Assembly: GCF_004217215.1 (NCBI RefSeq)
Contig: NZ_SHKP01000006.1
Coordinates: 372,001 to 436,000, forward strand
Source: Rivibacter subsaxonicus
GTDB taxonomy: Bacteria; Pseudomonadota; Gammaproteobacteria; Burkholderiales; Burkholderiaceae_C
Direction of reading: 5' to 3'
DNA length: 64,000 nt
Translations under genes and position numbers: made by a program
Shown: positions 38,893 to 51,575 of the stretch, piece by piece
How the letters are laid out: each line of letters begins with the position of its first letter
How positions within the stretch are numbered: position 1 is the stretch's first letter
Notes under the pieces: model-generated
What the model saw: only the letters and a program-made list of their open reading frames with translations
Told to the model about the DNA's origin: nothing
Database searches by the model: none

Positions 38893-38896
38893 GACC

Positions 38897-38910
38897 CTGA
38901 TCCAGGTCAA
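38897..38910 (+). promoter_or_regulatory. candidate Anr/FNR box upstream of ccoN
   Basis: CTGATCCAGGTCAA matches the FNR consensus TTGATnnnnATCAA with two mismatches. It is centred about 73 bases before the ccoN start, and cbb3 operons are commonly activated by FNR/Anr under low oxygen. Confidence 0.45.
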
Positions 38911-38976
38911 GTCCGGTCGACGCCCGGCCCCGGAGAATGTCCGCTGTTTGAGCCATAGCCGACAAGGAGAGGGACG

Positions 38977-40434
38977 ATGAGTGCAGCTGCAGCTTCAGCC
39001 GGAACCCGCGGCACGGCCATGCCGAGCTACGACGATCGCGTGATACGCCAGTTCTCGCTGGCGGCGGTGCTGTGGGGCGTGGTCGGCATGACGGTCGGCG
39101 TCTTCATCGCCGCCCAGCTGGCTTGGCCGGAGCTCAACTTCGGCATCCCCTGGCTCAGCTATGGCCGGCTGCGGCCGCTGCACACCAATGCGGTGATCTT
39201 TGCCTTCGGCGGCTGCGCGCTCTTCGCCACCAGCTACCACGTCGTGCAGCGCACCTGCCAGACCCGGCTGTTCGCGCCCTGGCTGGCCGAGCTCACGTTC
39301 TGGGGCTGGCAACTGGTGATCGTCTCGGCCGTGATCACGCTGCCGCTGGGCATCACCAGTTCCAAGGAGTACGCCGAGCTCGAGTGGCCGATCGACATCC
39401 TGATCACGCTGGTCTGGGTGTCCTACGCGATCGTCTTCTTCGGCACCATCGGCATGCGCAAGGTGCGCCACATCTACGTCGCGAACTGGTTCTTCGGCGC
39501 CTTCATCCTGGCGGTGGCGCTGCTGCACGTGGTCAACAGCGCGGCGCTGCCGGTCAGCCTGTGGAAGAGCTACTCGGCCTACGCCGGCGTGCAGGACGCG
39601 ATGGTGCAGTGGTGGTACGGCCATAACGCGGTCGGCTTCTTCCTCACCGCCGGCTTCCTCGGGATGATGTACTACTACATCCCGAAGCAGGCCGATCGCC
39701 CGGTGTATTCGTACCGGCTGTCGATCGTCCACTTCTGGGCGCTGATCTTCACCTACATGTGGGCCGGCCCGCACCACCTGCACTACACCGCGCTGCCCGA
39801 CTGGGTGCAGAGCGTCGGCATGGTGTTCTCGCTGGTGCTGCTGGCACCGAGCTGGGGCGGCATGATCAACGGCATCATGACGCTCAGCGGTGCCTGGCAC
39901 AAACTGCGCGATGACCCGATCCTGAAGTTCCTGATCGTCTCGCTGAGCTTCTACGGCATGTCGACCTTCGAGGGGCCGATGATGTCGATCAAGACGGTCA
40001 ACGCGCTCAGTCACTACACCGACTGGACCATCGGCCACGTGCACAGCGGCGCCCTCGGCTGGGTCGGCCTGATCTCCTTCGGCTCGCTCTACTACCTGAT
40101 CCCGCGCATGTACGGCAGGCGCCAGATGTACAGCGTGCCGGCGATCGAGCTGCACTTCTGGATCGCCACCATCGGCATCGTGCTCTACATCGCCGCGATG
40201 TGGATCGCGGGCGTGATGCAGGGCCTGATGTGGCGTTCGGTCAACCCCGACGGCACCCTGGTCTACAGCTTCGTCGAGAGCGTCAAGGCCACCTATCCGT
40301 TCTACGTGGTGCGCCTGCTCGGCGGCCTGCTGTACCTGGCCGGCATGCTGCTGATGGCCTGGAATGTGGTGATGACGGTGCGCGCCGGCCAGGTCGTGCG
40401 CGAGCCGGTGCCGGCCGTGCTGGCGACGGCCTGA
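38977..40434 (+). CDS. ccoN: cbb3-type cytochrome c oxidase subunit I
   Basis: A 485-residue heme-copper oxidase subunit with about 12 membrane helices. Heme and CuB histidines are visible in [42 protein letters not shown] and [11 protein letters not shown]. It reduces O2 with high affinity and pumps protons. The ATG follows AAGGAGAGGG. It leads the ccoNOQP operon. Confidence 0.97.
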   Translation: MSAAAASAGTRGTAMPSYDDRVIRQFSLAAVLWGVVGMTVGVFIAAQLAWPELNFGIPWLSYGRLRPLHTNAVIFAFGGCALFATSYHVVQRTCQTRLFAPWLAELTFWGWQLVIVSAVITLPLGITSSKEYAELEWPIDILITLVWVSYAIVFFGTIGMRKVRHIYVANWFFGAFILAVALLHVVNSAALPVSLWKSYSAYAGVQDAMVQWWYGHNAVGFFLTAGFLGMMYYYIPKQADRPVYSYRLSIVHFWALIFTYMWAGPHHLHYTALPDWVQSVGMVFSLVLLAPSWGGMINGIMTLSGAWHKLRDDPILKFLIVSLSFYGMSTFEGPMMSIKTVNALSHYTDWTIGHVHSGALGWVGLISFGSLYYLIPRMYGRRQMYSVPAIELHFWIATIGIVLYIAAMWIAGVMQGLMWRSVNPDGTLVYSFVESVKATYPFYVVRLLGGLLYLAGMLLMAWNVVMTVRAGQVVREPVPAVLATA

Positions 40435-40467
40435 TCGATCCGCCGAAACGCAACAGGGGAGCAAGGC

Positions 40468-41091
40468 ATGAGTGATCCATCCTCCGACGGCTTCAGCCAC
40501 CAGAAGATCGAGACCAACAACCTGCTGCTGATCGTGCTGATCCTGATCACGATCGCGATCGGCGGGCTGGTCGAGATCGTGCCGCTGTTCTTCCAGACCA
40601 GCACCACGACCGCGGCGCCGGGACTCAAGCCCTACGGTCCGCTGCAACTGGCCGGGCGCGACATCTACGTGCGCGAGGGCTGCTACAACTGCCACTCGCA
40701 GATGATCCGGCCGCTGCGTGCCGAGACGCTGCGCTACGGGCCCTTCTCGCGCGCCGGCGAGTTCGTCTACGACCGGCCGTTCCAGTGGGGCAGCAAGCGC
40801 ACCGGCCCCGACCTGCACCGCGTGGGCGGCAAGTACAGCGACGACTGGCACCGCATTCACCTGATCAACCCGCGCGACCTGGTGCCCGAGTCCAACATGC
40901 CGGCCTATCCCTGGCTGCCGAAGACCGCGCTGGTGCCCGAGGAACTGGCGCCCAAGATGCGCGCGCTGCGCACGCTTGGCGCGGGCTACACCGACGAGGA
41001 GATCGCCGGCGCCGCCGCCGAGGTCAAGGGCAAGACCGAGCTCGATGCGCTGGTCGCCTACCTGCAGGTGCTGGGCACCTCGATCAAGTAG
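40468..41091 (+). CDS. ccoO: cbb3 oxidase monoheme cytochrome c subunit
   Basis: A 207-residue membrane-anchored cytochrome c. An N-terminal helix covers about 18-42. The heme motif is [14 protein letters not shown] (Cys72, Cys75, His76), a CcoO signature. It passes electrons to CcoN. The ATG follows a GGGGAG site and the gene lies 33 bases after ccoN. Confidence 0.97.
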   Translation: MSDPSSDGFSHQKIETNNLLLIVLILITIAIGGLVEIVPLFFQTSTTTAAPGLKPYGPLQLAGRDIYVREGCYNCHSQMIRPLRAETLRYGPFSRAGEFVYDRPFQWGSKRTGPDLHRVGGKYSDDWHRIHLINPRDLVPESNMPAYPWLPKTALVPEELAPKMRALRTLGAGYTDEEIAGAAAEVKGKTELDALVAYLQVLGTSIK

Positions 41092-41100
41092 GAGCGGCCG

Positions 41101-41313
41101 ATGGACATCAACCAATGGCGCAGCCTGACGACGGTGCTGTTGCTGGTCGTCTTCGTCGGCATCGTCGTCTGGGCCTACTCGCGGCGCAACAAGCAGCGCT
41201 TCGACGAGGCGGCGCAGTTGCCCTTCCTCGACGACCGCAGGCGCGAGGCGAACGCCGCCCACGCTGATCCGGATGGCCCGAACTCTCTGAAGAAGGAGCC
41301 TCGCCATGAGTGA
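41101..41313 (+). CDS. ccoQ: cbb3 oxidase small subunit CcoQ
   Basis: A 70-residue protein with one membrane helix (TTVLLLVVFVGIVVWAYS) followed by RRNKQRFDEAAQLPFLDD, typical of CcoQ/FixQ. It stabilises the oxidase complex. It starts 9 bases after ccoO and its end overlaps ccoP by 8 bases. Confidence 0.93.
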   Translation: MDINQWRSLTTVLLLVVFVGIVVWAYSRRNKQRFDEAAQLPFLDDRRREANAAHADPDGPNSLKKEPRHE

Positions 41314-42226
41314 CTTCGTCTCGCGCGGCTGGTCGCTCTACATCGCGATCGTCACCGTGCTGAGCCTGCTGGCCTGCCTTGCGCTGCTGGTCATCGCGGC
41401 GCGGCGCAAGGTGATGGCGGCCGACAACACGACCGGCCACACCTGGGATGTCGACCTGAAGGAGCTCAACAATCCGCTGCCACGCTGGTGGATGGGGCTG
41501 TTCGTGCTGACGGTCGTGTTCGGCGCGATCTACCTGGTGCTCTATCCCGGCCTTGGCGCCAACCCGGGCCGGCTCGGCTGGACATCCGAAGGCCAGTACG
41601 AGGCCGAGCAGGCGCGTGCGGCGGCCAAGATGGCCGAGCGCTACGCGCCCTTTGCCGCGATGTCGGACGAGCAGCTGATCGGCAATGCCGAGGTGCGTGC
41701 GATCGGCGAGCGGCTCTTCCTCAACAACTGCGCGATGTGCCATGGCTCGGACGCGCGCGGCAGCAAGGGCTTCCCCAACCTGACCGACGGCGACTGGCTC
41801 TGGGGTGGCGAGCAGGCCAACATCGTCCAGACCATCACCCAGGGTCGCCAGGGCAACATGCCGCCGATGGCCGCCGCGGTCGGCAGCGCCGAGGACGTGC
41901 GCAACGTCGCCAACTACGTGCTGAGCCTGTCGGGCAGCCCGCACAATAACATTGCCGCGCAGCTCGGTCGCTCCAAGTTCGTCGCGTGCGCGGCCTGCCA
42001 TGGTGCCGACGGCAAGGGCAACGCCGCGCTCGGCGCGCCCAACCTCACCGACAAGAACTGGCTGCACGGCTGGGGCGAGGAGGCGGTGATCAGGATGATC
42101 AGCGAGGGCAAGCTCAACGTGATGCCGGCCTTCGAGGGGCGGCTCTCGGAGCCGCAGATCCGCATCCTGGCCGCCCATGTCAAGAGCCTGTCGGTGCCTG
42201 CCGCCGGCGTCCCGGCATCGCGCTGA
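41306..42226 (+). CDS. ccoP: cbb3 oxidase diheme cytochrome c subunit
   Basis: A 306-residue protein with two N-terminal membrane helices (about 10-32 and 60-82) and two heme motifs, NCAMCHG (Cys142, Cys145) and ACAACHG (Cys228, Cys231). LKELNNPLPRWWMGLF is the CcoP signature. It accepts electrons from soluble cytochrome c. The ATG follows AAGGAG within the end of ccoQ. A GC-rich 89-base gap follows. Confidence 0.97.
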   Translation: MSDFVSRGWSLYIAIVTVLSLLACLALLVIAARRKVMAADNTTGHTWDVDLKELNNPLPRWWMGLFVLTVVFGAIYLVLYPGLGANPGRLGWTSEGQYEAEQARAAAKMAERYAPFAAMSDEQLIGNAEVRAIGERLFLNNCAMCHGSDARGSKGFPNLTDGDWLWGGEQANIVQTITQGRQGNMPPMAAAVGSAEDVRNVANYVLSLSGSPHNNIAAQLGRSKFVACAACHGADGKGNAALGAPNLTDKNWLHGWGEEAVIRMISEGKLNVMPAFEGRLSEPQIRILAAHVKSLSVPAAGVPASR

Positions 42227-42315
42227 AATGACGACGACGGCGCTCGCCTCGCTCGCGGCCCCACGAGGGGCTGCAGGCCCGCTCGGGGCAGCCCGGCGCC
42301 TGGCCTGACCCGTTC

Positions 42316-43776
42316 ATGGCTGAAACCCCACGGCCCGGCGCGCGCGTCGTGCCGATCATGCCGGCGGCGGGCGATGCCGCCGGCGAGATCGTCTCGATGT
42401 TCCAGTCGGAGGCCAAGATCCAGGCGCGCGCCGTCAGCGGCCGTTTCGCGACCTGGCGCTGGGCCATGGTCTGGCTCACGCAACTGGTGTTCTACGGCCT
42501 GCCGTGGCTCAGCTGGAACGGCCGACCGGCGGTGCTGTTCGACCTCGGCGAGCGCCGCTTCTACATCTTCAACCTGGTCCTGTATCCGCAGGACTTCATC
42601 TTCCTGACCGGGCTGCTGATCCTCAGCGCCTATGGCCTGTTCCTGTTCACCGCGGTCGCCGGCCGCCTGTGGTGCGGCTACACCTGCCCGCAAACGGTCT
42701 ACACCGAGATCTTCATGTGGGTGGAGCACAAGTGCGAGGGCGACCGCAACGCGCGCCTCAAGCTCGATGCCTCCGGCTGGACCGCGCAAAAGCTGATGCG
42801 CCGCGGCGGCAAGCACCTGATCTGGATCGCGATCGGCCTGTGGACCGGCTTCACCTTCGTCGGCTACTTCACGCCGATCCGCGAACTCGCGCGCGGCGTG
42901 GCGTCCTTCGGGCTCGGACCCTGGGAGAGCTTCTGGATCCTGTTCTACGGCTTCGCGACCTACGGCAACGCCGGCTTCATGCGCGAGCAGGTCTGCAAGT
43001 ACATGTGCCCCTACGCCCGCTTCCAGGGCGTGATGTTCGACCCCGACACGCTGATCATCAGCTACGACCCCCACCGCGGCGAGCCGCGCGGCTCGCGCCC
43101 GCGCAGCACCAAGCACGAGGCACTGGCGGCCGCCGGCAAGGGCGACTGCATCGACTGCACGCTGTGCGTGCAGGTCTGCCCGACCGGCATCGACATCCGC
43201 AAGGGCCTGCAGTACGAATGCATCGGCTGCGCCGCCTGCATCGACGTCTGCGACGGCGTGATGGACAAGATGGAGTACCCGCGCGGGCTGATCCGCTACG
43301 CCACCCAGCGCGAGATCGACGCCGGCGAACGCGAGCACCTGACGCTCAAGCGCATGCTGCGGCCACGGGTGATCGTCTACGGGCTGATCCTGGCGGCGAT
43401 CGGCAGCGCCTTCGTCGCCTCGCTTTGGCTGCGTCAGCCCTTGCGGGTCGATGTCGTGCGCGACCGCGGTGCCCTGGCGCGTCTGGTCGAGGACGGCCGC
43501 ATCGAGAACAGCTACCGGCTGCAACTGATGAACAGCACCGAGTCGGCGGTGCCGCTGGTGATCGAGGTGCGCGGTATCGACGGCGCCCAGGCCGAGGTTC
43601 GCGGCGCGCTCGTGCTCGGCCCGGCCGAATCCCGCTGGGTGCCGGTGGCGGTGCAGATTCCGCCGCAGGCGGCGCAGACTCTTGGTGCCGGCGCCCATGC
43701 TATCGAGTTCGTGGTCAGGCAGCAGGGCGAGGGCGCCCACGTGGCCGAGAAATCGACCTTCATCATTCCCCGTTGA
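42316..43776 (+). CDS. ccoG: CcoG, cupric reductase/ferredoxin-like cbb3 assembly protein
   Basis: A 486-residue membrane iron-sulfur protein. Five or so helices surround GRLWCGYTCPQTVYTEIFM. Two 4Fe-4S motifs lie in DCIDCTLCVQVCPTGIDI and CIGCAACIDVC. A C-terminal Ig-like domain follows the last helix. CcoG (FixG/RdxA) reduces Cu(II) to Cu(I) for delivery by CcoI. It lies downstream of ccoP and upstream of the fixH-like gene. Confidence 0.95.
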   Translation: MAETPRPGARVVPIMPAAGDAAGEIVSMFQSEAKIQARAVSGRFATWRWAMVWLTQLVFYGLPWLSWNGRPAVLFDLGERRFYIFNLVLYPQDFIFLTGLLILSAYGLFLFTAVAGRLWCGYTCPQTVYTEIFMWVEHKCEGDRNARLKLDASGWTAQKLMRRGGKHLIWIAIGLWTGFTFVGYFTPIRELARGVASFGLGPWESFWILFYGFATYGNAGFMREQVCKYMCPYARFQGVMFDPDTLIISYDPHRGEPRGSRPRSTKHEALAAAGKGDCIDCTLCVQVCPTGIDIRKGLQYECIGCAACIDVCDGVMDKMEYPRGLIRYATQREIDAGEREHLTLKRMLRPRVIVYGLILAAIGSAFVASLWLRQPLRVDVVRDRGALARLVEDGRIENSYRLQLMNSTESAVPLVIEVRGIDGAQAEVRGALVLGPAESRWVPVAVQIPPQAAQTLGAGAHAIEFVVRQQGEGAHVAEKSTFIIPR

Positions 43777-43780
43777 TGCC

Positions 43781-44050
43781 ATGAATCAGGATTCGCAAGC
43801 CGACCCGGCCGACACCGACAACCGCTGGTGGCGAATGCCGATCTGGTGGCTGGTGATCGGCGGGCCGCTGGTGGTGGTGGTGGCGGGGCTGACGACGGTG
43901 GTGATCGCGGTGCGCGGCGCCGACATCGTCGTGCCGCGCGACGCGAGCGATGCGGGGCGCGCCGCGCTGCCGGCACGCGAGGGGCGCAACCTCGCGAACA
44001 CGCCTGCGGCGCCGACACCGGAGCGCAGCGGCGCCACGCCGACGCGCTGA
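43781..44050 (+). CDS. Short FixH/CcoH-like membrane protein
   Basis: An 89-residue protein with one membrane helix in WWLVIGGPLVVVVAGLTTVV, preceded by a Trp-rich entry (NRWWRMPIWW). Position after ccoG and the helix resemble FixH/CcoH, but the protein is much shorter than the 150-180-residue family members and lacks their periplasmic domain. It ends with a Pro/Ala/Thr-rich tail. It starts 4 bases after ccoG. It may be a minimal CcoH that stabilises the oxidase. Confidence 0.7.
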   Translation: MNQDSQADPADTDNRWWRMPIWWLVIGGPLVVVVAGLTTVVIAVRGADIVVPRDASDAGRAALPAREGRNLANTPAAPTPERSGATPTR

Positions 44051-44054
44051 AGCC

Positions 44055-44765
44055 TTGGACTGGCCACTGATCGCCGCCGCCGCGCTGATGGGCGCGGCCG
44101 GCAGCCCGCATTGCCTGGCGATGTGCACCGCGCCCTGCCATGCGATCGCGCGCGGCTGTGGCGGCGACCGCCCGGCGCGGGCGCTCGGCGCCTGGCATGG
44201 TGGTCGCCTGCTGGCCTATGCCGCTGCCGGTGCGCTGGTCGCGGCCGGCAGCGGTGCGATGTTCGAACTCGTGCGCAGCTCGGCCTGGCTGCGCCCGCTG
44301 TGGACGCTGCTGCAGGCGGCCGGCCTGGTGCTCGGCCTGTGGCTGCTGATCAGCGGTCGGCCGCCGTTCTGGTCGCTCGGCCCCGGCCCGGCGGCGTGGC
44401 TGCCGGTGCAGGGGCCGGGTCGGCACGCGGCGCCACCGAAGCGGCGACCGGCGCTGGCCTTCGGCCTGGGCCTGGCCTGGGTCGGCTGGCCCTGCGGACT
44501 GCTCTACGCGGCGCTGGCCGTCGCGACGCTGGCGAGCTCGCCGGCGTCGGGGGCGCTGGTGATGGGCGCCTTCGCGCTGACCAGCGCCGGTGGCCTGCTG
44601 GCGCTGCCGCTGCTGCTGGGGCGACTCGCCGCGGCCGAGCGCGGCCAGCGCGTGGCCACGCTGGCGATCCGCGGTGCCGGCGCGCTGCTGGTGGCAGCCG
44701 GCGCCTGGACCCTGCTGCAGACGCTGCGCGGTGGCGCCGCAGCGCCCTGGTGCCTTCCGGGTTGA
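44055..44765 (+). CDS. Sulfite exporter TauE/SafE-like membrane protein of the cbb3 cluster
   Basis: A 236-residue membrane protein with about six helices. It begins at TTG 44055 (LDWPLIAAAALMGAAGSPHC), four bases after the fixH-like stop. CLAMCTAPCHA near the N-terminus and GLAWVGWPCGLLYAAL are typical of the UreH/DsbD_2 group found beside cco genes, where a role in copper or heme maturation has been suggested. The transported substrate is unknown. Confidence 0.82.
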   Translation: MDWPLIAAAALMGAAGSPHCLAMCTAPCHAIARGCGGDRPARALGAWHGGRLLAYAAAGALVAAGSGAMFELVRSSAWLRPLWTLLQAAGLVLGLWLLISGRPPFWSLGPGPAAWLPVQGPGRHAAPPKRRPALAFGLGLAWVGWPCGLLYAALAVATLASSPASGALVMGAFALTSAGGLLALPLLLGRLAAAERGQRVATLAIRGAGALLVAAGAWTLLQTLRGGAAAPWCLPG

Positions 44766-44886
44766 GCTCGCGAGCCGGGCTGGACCGAGCCGGGTGTCGC
44801 CTACAATTTCAAGCCGGACCCGGTAGTGCTTCAGGGTCTGCCCCGAATCCCATCGCGATGCCTTCGCGAAGACGAAAGAGAGCCTC

Positions 44887-46140
<1,254 letters not shown>

Positions 46141-46175
46141 GTCCGTCTCACGACGTCCGCTGAGTTCTCGCAACG

Positions 46176-46212
46176 AGGCCCCGATCTCCCGCAGGAGATC
46201 GGGGCCTTGTCG
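46176..46212 (+). terminator. intrinsic terminator of icd
   Basis: AGGCCCCGATCTCC (46176-46189) pairs with GGAGATCGGGGCCT (46194-46207) around a CGCA loop, then TTGTCGTTG. It also faces the alkylsulfatase end at 46238. Confidence 0.8.
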
Positions 46213-46237
46213 TTGTCGGAGCGTCCTGTCTTCGGCT

Positions 46238-48049
46238 TCAGCGCAGCGAGGTGTTGGGCGTCGGCAGTTCCTCGGGTCGGTCCATCACTGCGAAGAGCTC
46301 GCCGATGACCGCCGGATTGCCGCTGATCCTGGCGCCGCCGGCCACCGCCTTGTCGTGGCTCAGGGTGCCGTCGAGCAACTGGTTGAACTGCTTGCGCGTC
46401 ATCTCGACCCGGGCATCCTCCTCGGCCACGCGCTCGGTCTGAACCTGCAGCACGCTGTTGCGCAGCGTCAGCGTGAAGTCCTCGTTCGTGTCGGTGAGCC
46501 TGTAGCCCAGCCTCAGGAGCTTGCCGGAGGCTCGCTGCGGATTGATCCTGTAGCGCAGCATGTTGAACAGTGTTTCGCTCGGCTCGGTCTCGGCCGCGAA
46601 GATCTGCGCGGCGAGTTTGCGCTGCAGCGCGGCCGGATCGACCTTGCCCTCGATCTCGAGCGCGCCGGTCAGGTAGAAGCCGCGCAGGCTGCTGCTGGTC
46701 TGCTTGTAGCCGATCACCCGCAGCGCCGCCGCCTTCAGGTGTCGCGCCGGCCAGTCGTTCATGTCGATTCGGATCAGCGGGGTCGTCAGCTCGGCCGCCC
46801 ACTGGGCGTCGCCGGCAAAGAAGGCCCGCTCCGCCTCGGCAAAGACCTTGTCGCGACCGCCCATCATCGCGACCGTCCGGCGTGCCTTCTCCAGGCGCGG
46901 GGTCGGGCCGAGCTCGGCCGGATCGCCGTTCCACCAGCTGATGTAGCCGCCGTACACGTTGCGGGTGCTCACGTGGACGTTGCCGTAGTACTCGATGCCC
47001 CAGGGCTCGACCTGCACCGCCTTGGGCAGGGCCACGGTCTCGGCGAGCTCGTCCGGCGTCAGGCCCATGTTGATGAGCCGCACGCTCTGGTCGAGCACGT
47101 ACTGCATCGCGTCCCGGTAGTTGGTGAGCATGGTCTCGACCTTGTCGGCCCCGGCGACGATCTGCCCATGGCCGGGCACCAGGTAGTCCGCCTTGTAGGC
47201 GCGCATCCTGTCGATCGCGCCGAACCAGCGTTCGATGTCGCGCGGCCGTGTGCCGCGCAGCGAATGGAGCTGCGGGAAGGTCGGCCCCTGGATCTCGTCG
47301 CCCGCGAAGACGATGCGTTGCTGGGGAAGGTAGATGCCGATGTGGCTGGCCGCCTCGCCGCCGGTGTGGAAGAACACGAACTTGAGCCCGGCCAGCGTCA
47401 TCTCGGTCGGCTTGTCGAGCGGCACCAGCGTGTTGGGAGCGATGAAGCCGGGCGCGCCGGTGACGGTGAAGCCGCAGCAGCCGATGTGGTAGTGGGTGCC
47501 CTCGGCGTCGGGCGGCAGCAGGACGCCGTACATGTAGCCCGCGCGCAGCGCCATGATCGGGCCGCTGGCGCCGTTCTCGCGCTCGTTCTCGCGCATGAAG
47601 TTCTCGGCGGCGATGATCTTGACCTTGCCGCTTTGCGCGTCCTCCCGGCTGACGAAGGCCGCCGTGCCGTTCGTGTGATCCGCGTGGTGGTGCGTGTAGA
47701 TCAGCGCGACGACCGGCTTGCTGGTGAGCCCGCGCATCAGTTCGCGGGCCCTGGTGGCGTGCTCGACGCCCACGCTGGAGTCGATCAGCACCACGCCATC
47801 GGTGCCCTCGATGACGATGACGTTGCCGATGCCGCCGTTCGGCGTGTTGATGCTCCAGATCTTGTACGGCCCGACCTTGATCGCCTCTTCCTTGAAGTAG
47901 CGGGCGTGGTCGATGAAGTTCTGCGGCGCCGAGAACGGCACGAAGTACTTGTCCGGACGCGGCGGCGGCTCGGCCGCGACGAGGCCGGCCGATGCCAGCA
48001 GCAGCGCAGGAGTCGTGAGAACGGCGAACGCGACGGAAAACCGGCTCAT
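46238..48049 (-). CDS. Alkyl/aryl-sulfatase of the SdsA1/YjcS metallo-beta-lactamase family
   Basis: A 603-residue exported enzyme. A signal peptide ends LVAAEP near 26. The two-zinc motif is THHHADHTNG (His120, His122, Asp124, His125), with GGEAASHIGIYLP and LVPGHGQI farther on. The dimerisation domain (EPWGIEYYGNVHVSTRNVYG onward) and a C-terminal SCP2-like domain (about 490-603) complete the type III sulfatase layout. Relatives release sulfate from alkyl sulfates such as SDS. The ATG at 48047-48049 follows GGAGGAG. Confidence 0.9.
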   Translation of the reverse strand: MSRFSVAFAVLTTPALLLASAGLVAAEPPPRPDKYFVPFSAPQNFIDHARYFKEEAIKVGPYKIWSINTPNGGIGNVIVIEGTDGVVLIDSSVGVEHATRARELMRGLTSKPVVALIYTHHHADHTNGTAAFVSREDAQSGKVKIIAAENFMRENERENGASGPIMALRAGYMYGVLLPPDAEGTHYHIGCCGFTVTGAPGFIAPNTLVPLDKPTEMTLAGLKFVFFHTGGEAASHIGIYLPQQRIVFAGDEIQGPTFPQLHSLRGTRPRDIERWFGAIDRMRAYKADYLVPGHGQIVAGADKVETMLTNYRDAMQYVLDQSVRLINMGLTPDELAETVALPKAVQVEPWGIEYYGNVHVSTRNVYGGYISWWNGDPAELGPTPRLEKARRTVAMMGGRDKVFAEAERAFFAGDAQWAAELTTPLIRIDMNDWPARHLKAAALRVIGYKQTSSSLRGFYLTGALEIEGKVDPAALQRKLAAQIFAAETEPSETLFNMLRYRINPQRASGKLLRLGYRLTDTNEDFTLTLRNSVLQVQTERVAEEDARVEMTRKQFNQLLDGTLSHDKAVAGGARISGNPAVIGELFAVMDRPEELPTPNTSLR

Positions 48050-48355
48050 GGCTTGGACTCCTCCAGGGGGCCACTGGGGAAACATCGCCAACCAGCACGA
48101 TGTTGCCGGCGCGCCTTGCGCGGCAAGGTCAAGGTGAGTATGTCCTCTTGCCGAGCCTGCCGCTGAGGATCGGGAGGCCGGCGGTCGATCGGCGGACGTT
48201 GTCGGGGCCGCGACGCGTTGCCTGGCCGTGGCTTGGGCGCGTCACCCTGCCTTGATCGAGAACATGCGTCGTCGCGCGCCGGCCACTGCGCCGAGGCGAA
48301 GACGCAACACGCAAAAAGCCCGCCGGAAGGCGGGCTTTTTGCTCGGGTGGCCTGC
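48050..48355. other. 306-base gap between the alkylsulfatase and cold-shock genes
   Basis: The csp terminator occupies 48313-48340. The remainder is GC-rich and should contain the alkylsulfatase promoter on the minus strand, but no convincing -35/-10 pair or coding frame was found. Confidence 0.55.
48313..48340 (-). terminator. intrinsic terminator of the cold-shock gene
   Basis: AAAAAGCCCGCC (48313-48324) pairs with GGCGGGCTTTTT (48329-48340) around a GGAA loop. The symmetric A/T runs make it work in both directions. Confidence 0.85.
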
Positions 48356-48616
48356 TCAGGGAGAGATCTGCGGGGCCGAGGCCTCGCTTCCCGAGCGGGC
48401 CACGCTGCCCGTCTCGAGCGCCGAGATGTTCTGCGCCAGCTTGCCCTTGGGACCGTCGACCAGCTCGAAACTCACGCGCGAGCCCTGCTTGAGGGTGCGG
48501 AAGCCCTCCATCTGGATCGCCGAGAAATGGGCGAACACATCTTCACCGCCGCCTTCGGGCTCGATGAACCCGAATCCCTTGGCGTCGTTGAACCATTTGA
48601 CGGTGCCGGTTGCCAT
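48356..48616 (-). CDS. Cold-shock domain protein
   Basis: An 86-residue CspA-family protein. [20 protein letters not shown] holds RNP1 and [10 protein letters not shown] holds RNP2. It binds single-stranded RNA or DNA as a chaperone. The C-terminal 20 residues (after LAQNISAL) extend past the usual 67-70. It is divergent from clpS, a common Burkholderiales arrangement where it is often named cspD. Confidence 0.95.
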   Translation of the reverse strand: MATGTVKWFNDAKGFGFIEPEGGGEDVFAHFSAIQMEGFRTLKQGSRVSFELVDGPKGKLAQNISALETGSVARSGSEASAPQISP

Positions 48617-48670
48617 GGCGCCCCTCCTGCTTGTATGTATGCGCTCGTGGCGCTGTGGTCTTCTCTAGGG

Positions 48671-48699
48671 ATTCTCTGAAGGCCCCAAACTAGTGTCAA
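48671..48699 (-). promoter_or_regulatory. candidate sigma-70 promoter of the cold-shock gene
   Basis: On the minus strand TTGACA (48694-48699) and GAGAAT (48671-48676) are 17 bases apart. The predicted start near 48664 gives a leader of about 48 nt. Confidence 0.48.
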
Positions 48700-48862
48700 G
48701 GGAGCGTCTACCATGAGGCCGCAACGCCTTGGTCAGACCATCGACGGGGGCCTTGAAGGGGCGGGCGCCGCCTCCACTTGACTGTGCAGAGCAGCACTAT
48801 TTGCAGCGTCGCTATCGACGCCACAGGCGGCCTGGGATCAGGTCCGGTCTATAGAATGAACC

Positions 48863-49218
48863 ATGCCCGACGAGCCCTCCGTTCCGCCCGTTCCACCTCG
48901 TCCCGCGCCGCCACCGGCGGACGCCGGCCAGGGTGCGGTCGTGGCCGAGCGCAAGGTCCAGAAGACCGAGCCGCCGCGGATGTACCAGGTCGTGATGCTG
49001 AATGACGACTACACGCCGATGGAGTTCGTCGTGATGGTGCTGCAGGAGTATTTCCAGCGCGACATCGAGACCGCGACTCAGATCATGCTCAAGATCCATC
49101 ATGAGGGTCGGGGCGTGTGCGGGGTCTACAGCAAGGATGTCGCCGCCACCAAAGTCGAGTTGGTGCTCACCGCTGCCAAGCGCTCCGGGCACCCGTTGCA
49201 ATGCACCATGGAGGCCGC

Positions 49219-49222
<4 letters not shown>
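48863..49222 (+). CDS. clpS: ClpS adaptor of the ClpAP protease
   Basis: A 119-residue ClpS with a Pro-rich N-terminal tail. The N-degron pocket has [20 protein letters not shown] and [15 protein letters not shown]. It delivers N-end-rule substrates to ClpA. The clpA ATG overlaps its stop by 4 bases. A TATAGAAT word 6-13 bases before the ATG may be a -10, which would leave almost no leader. Confidence 0.96.
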
Positions 49223-51528
<2,306 letters not shown>

Positions 51529-51550
51529 TCAGAGTACGCGCGACCAGTGC

Positions 51551-51574
51551 AAAGGGCTCCCTCGGGAGCCCTTT
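51551..51574 (+). terminator. intrinsic terminator of clpA, shared with mtfA
   Basis: AAAGGGCTCC (51551-51560) pairs with GGAGCCCTTT (51565-51574) around CTCG. It lies 22 bases past the clpA stop and just ahead of the convergent mtfA stop. Confidence 0.8.
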
Positions 51575-51575
51575 C

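Noticed and set aside
38995-41307. 770-codon minus-strand open frame opposite ccoN-ccoO
   Set aside because: The His/Asp/Gln/Arg-biased composition is typical of antisense of membrane protein genes; ccoN and ccoO are certain.
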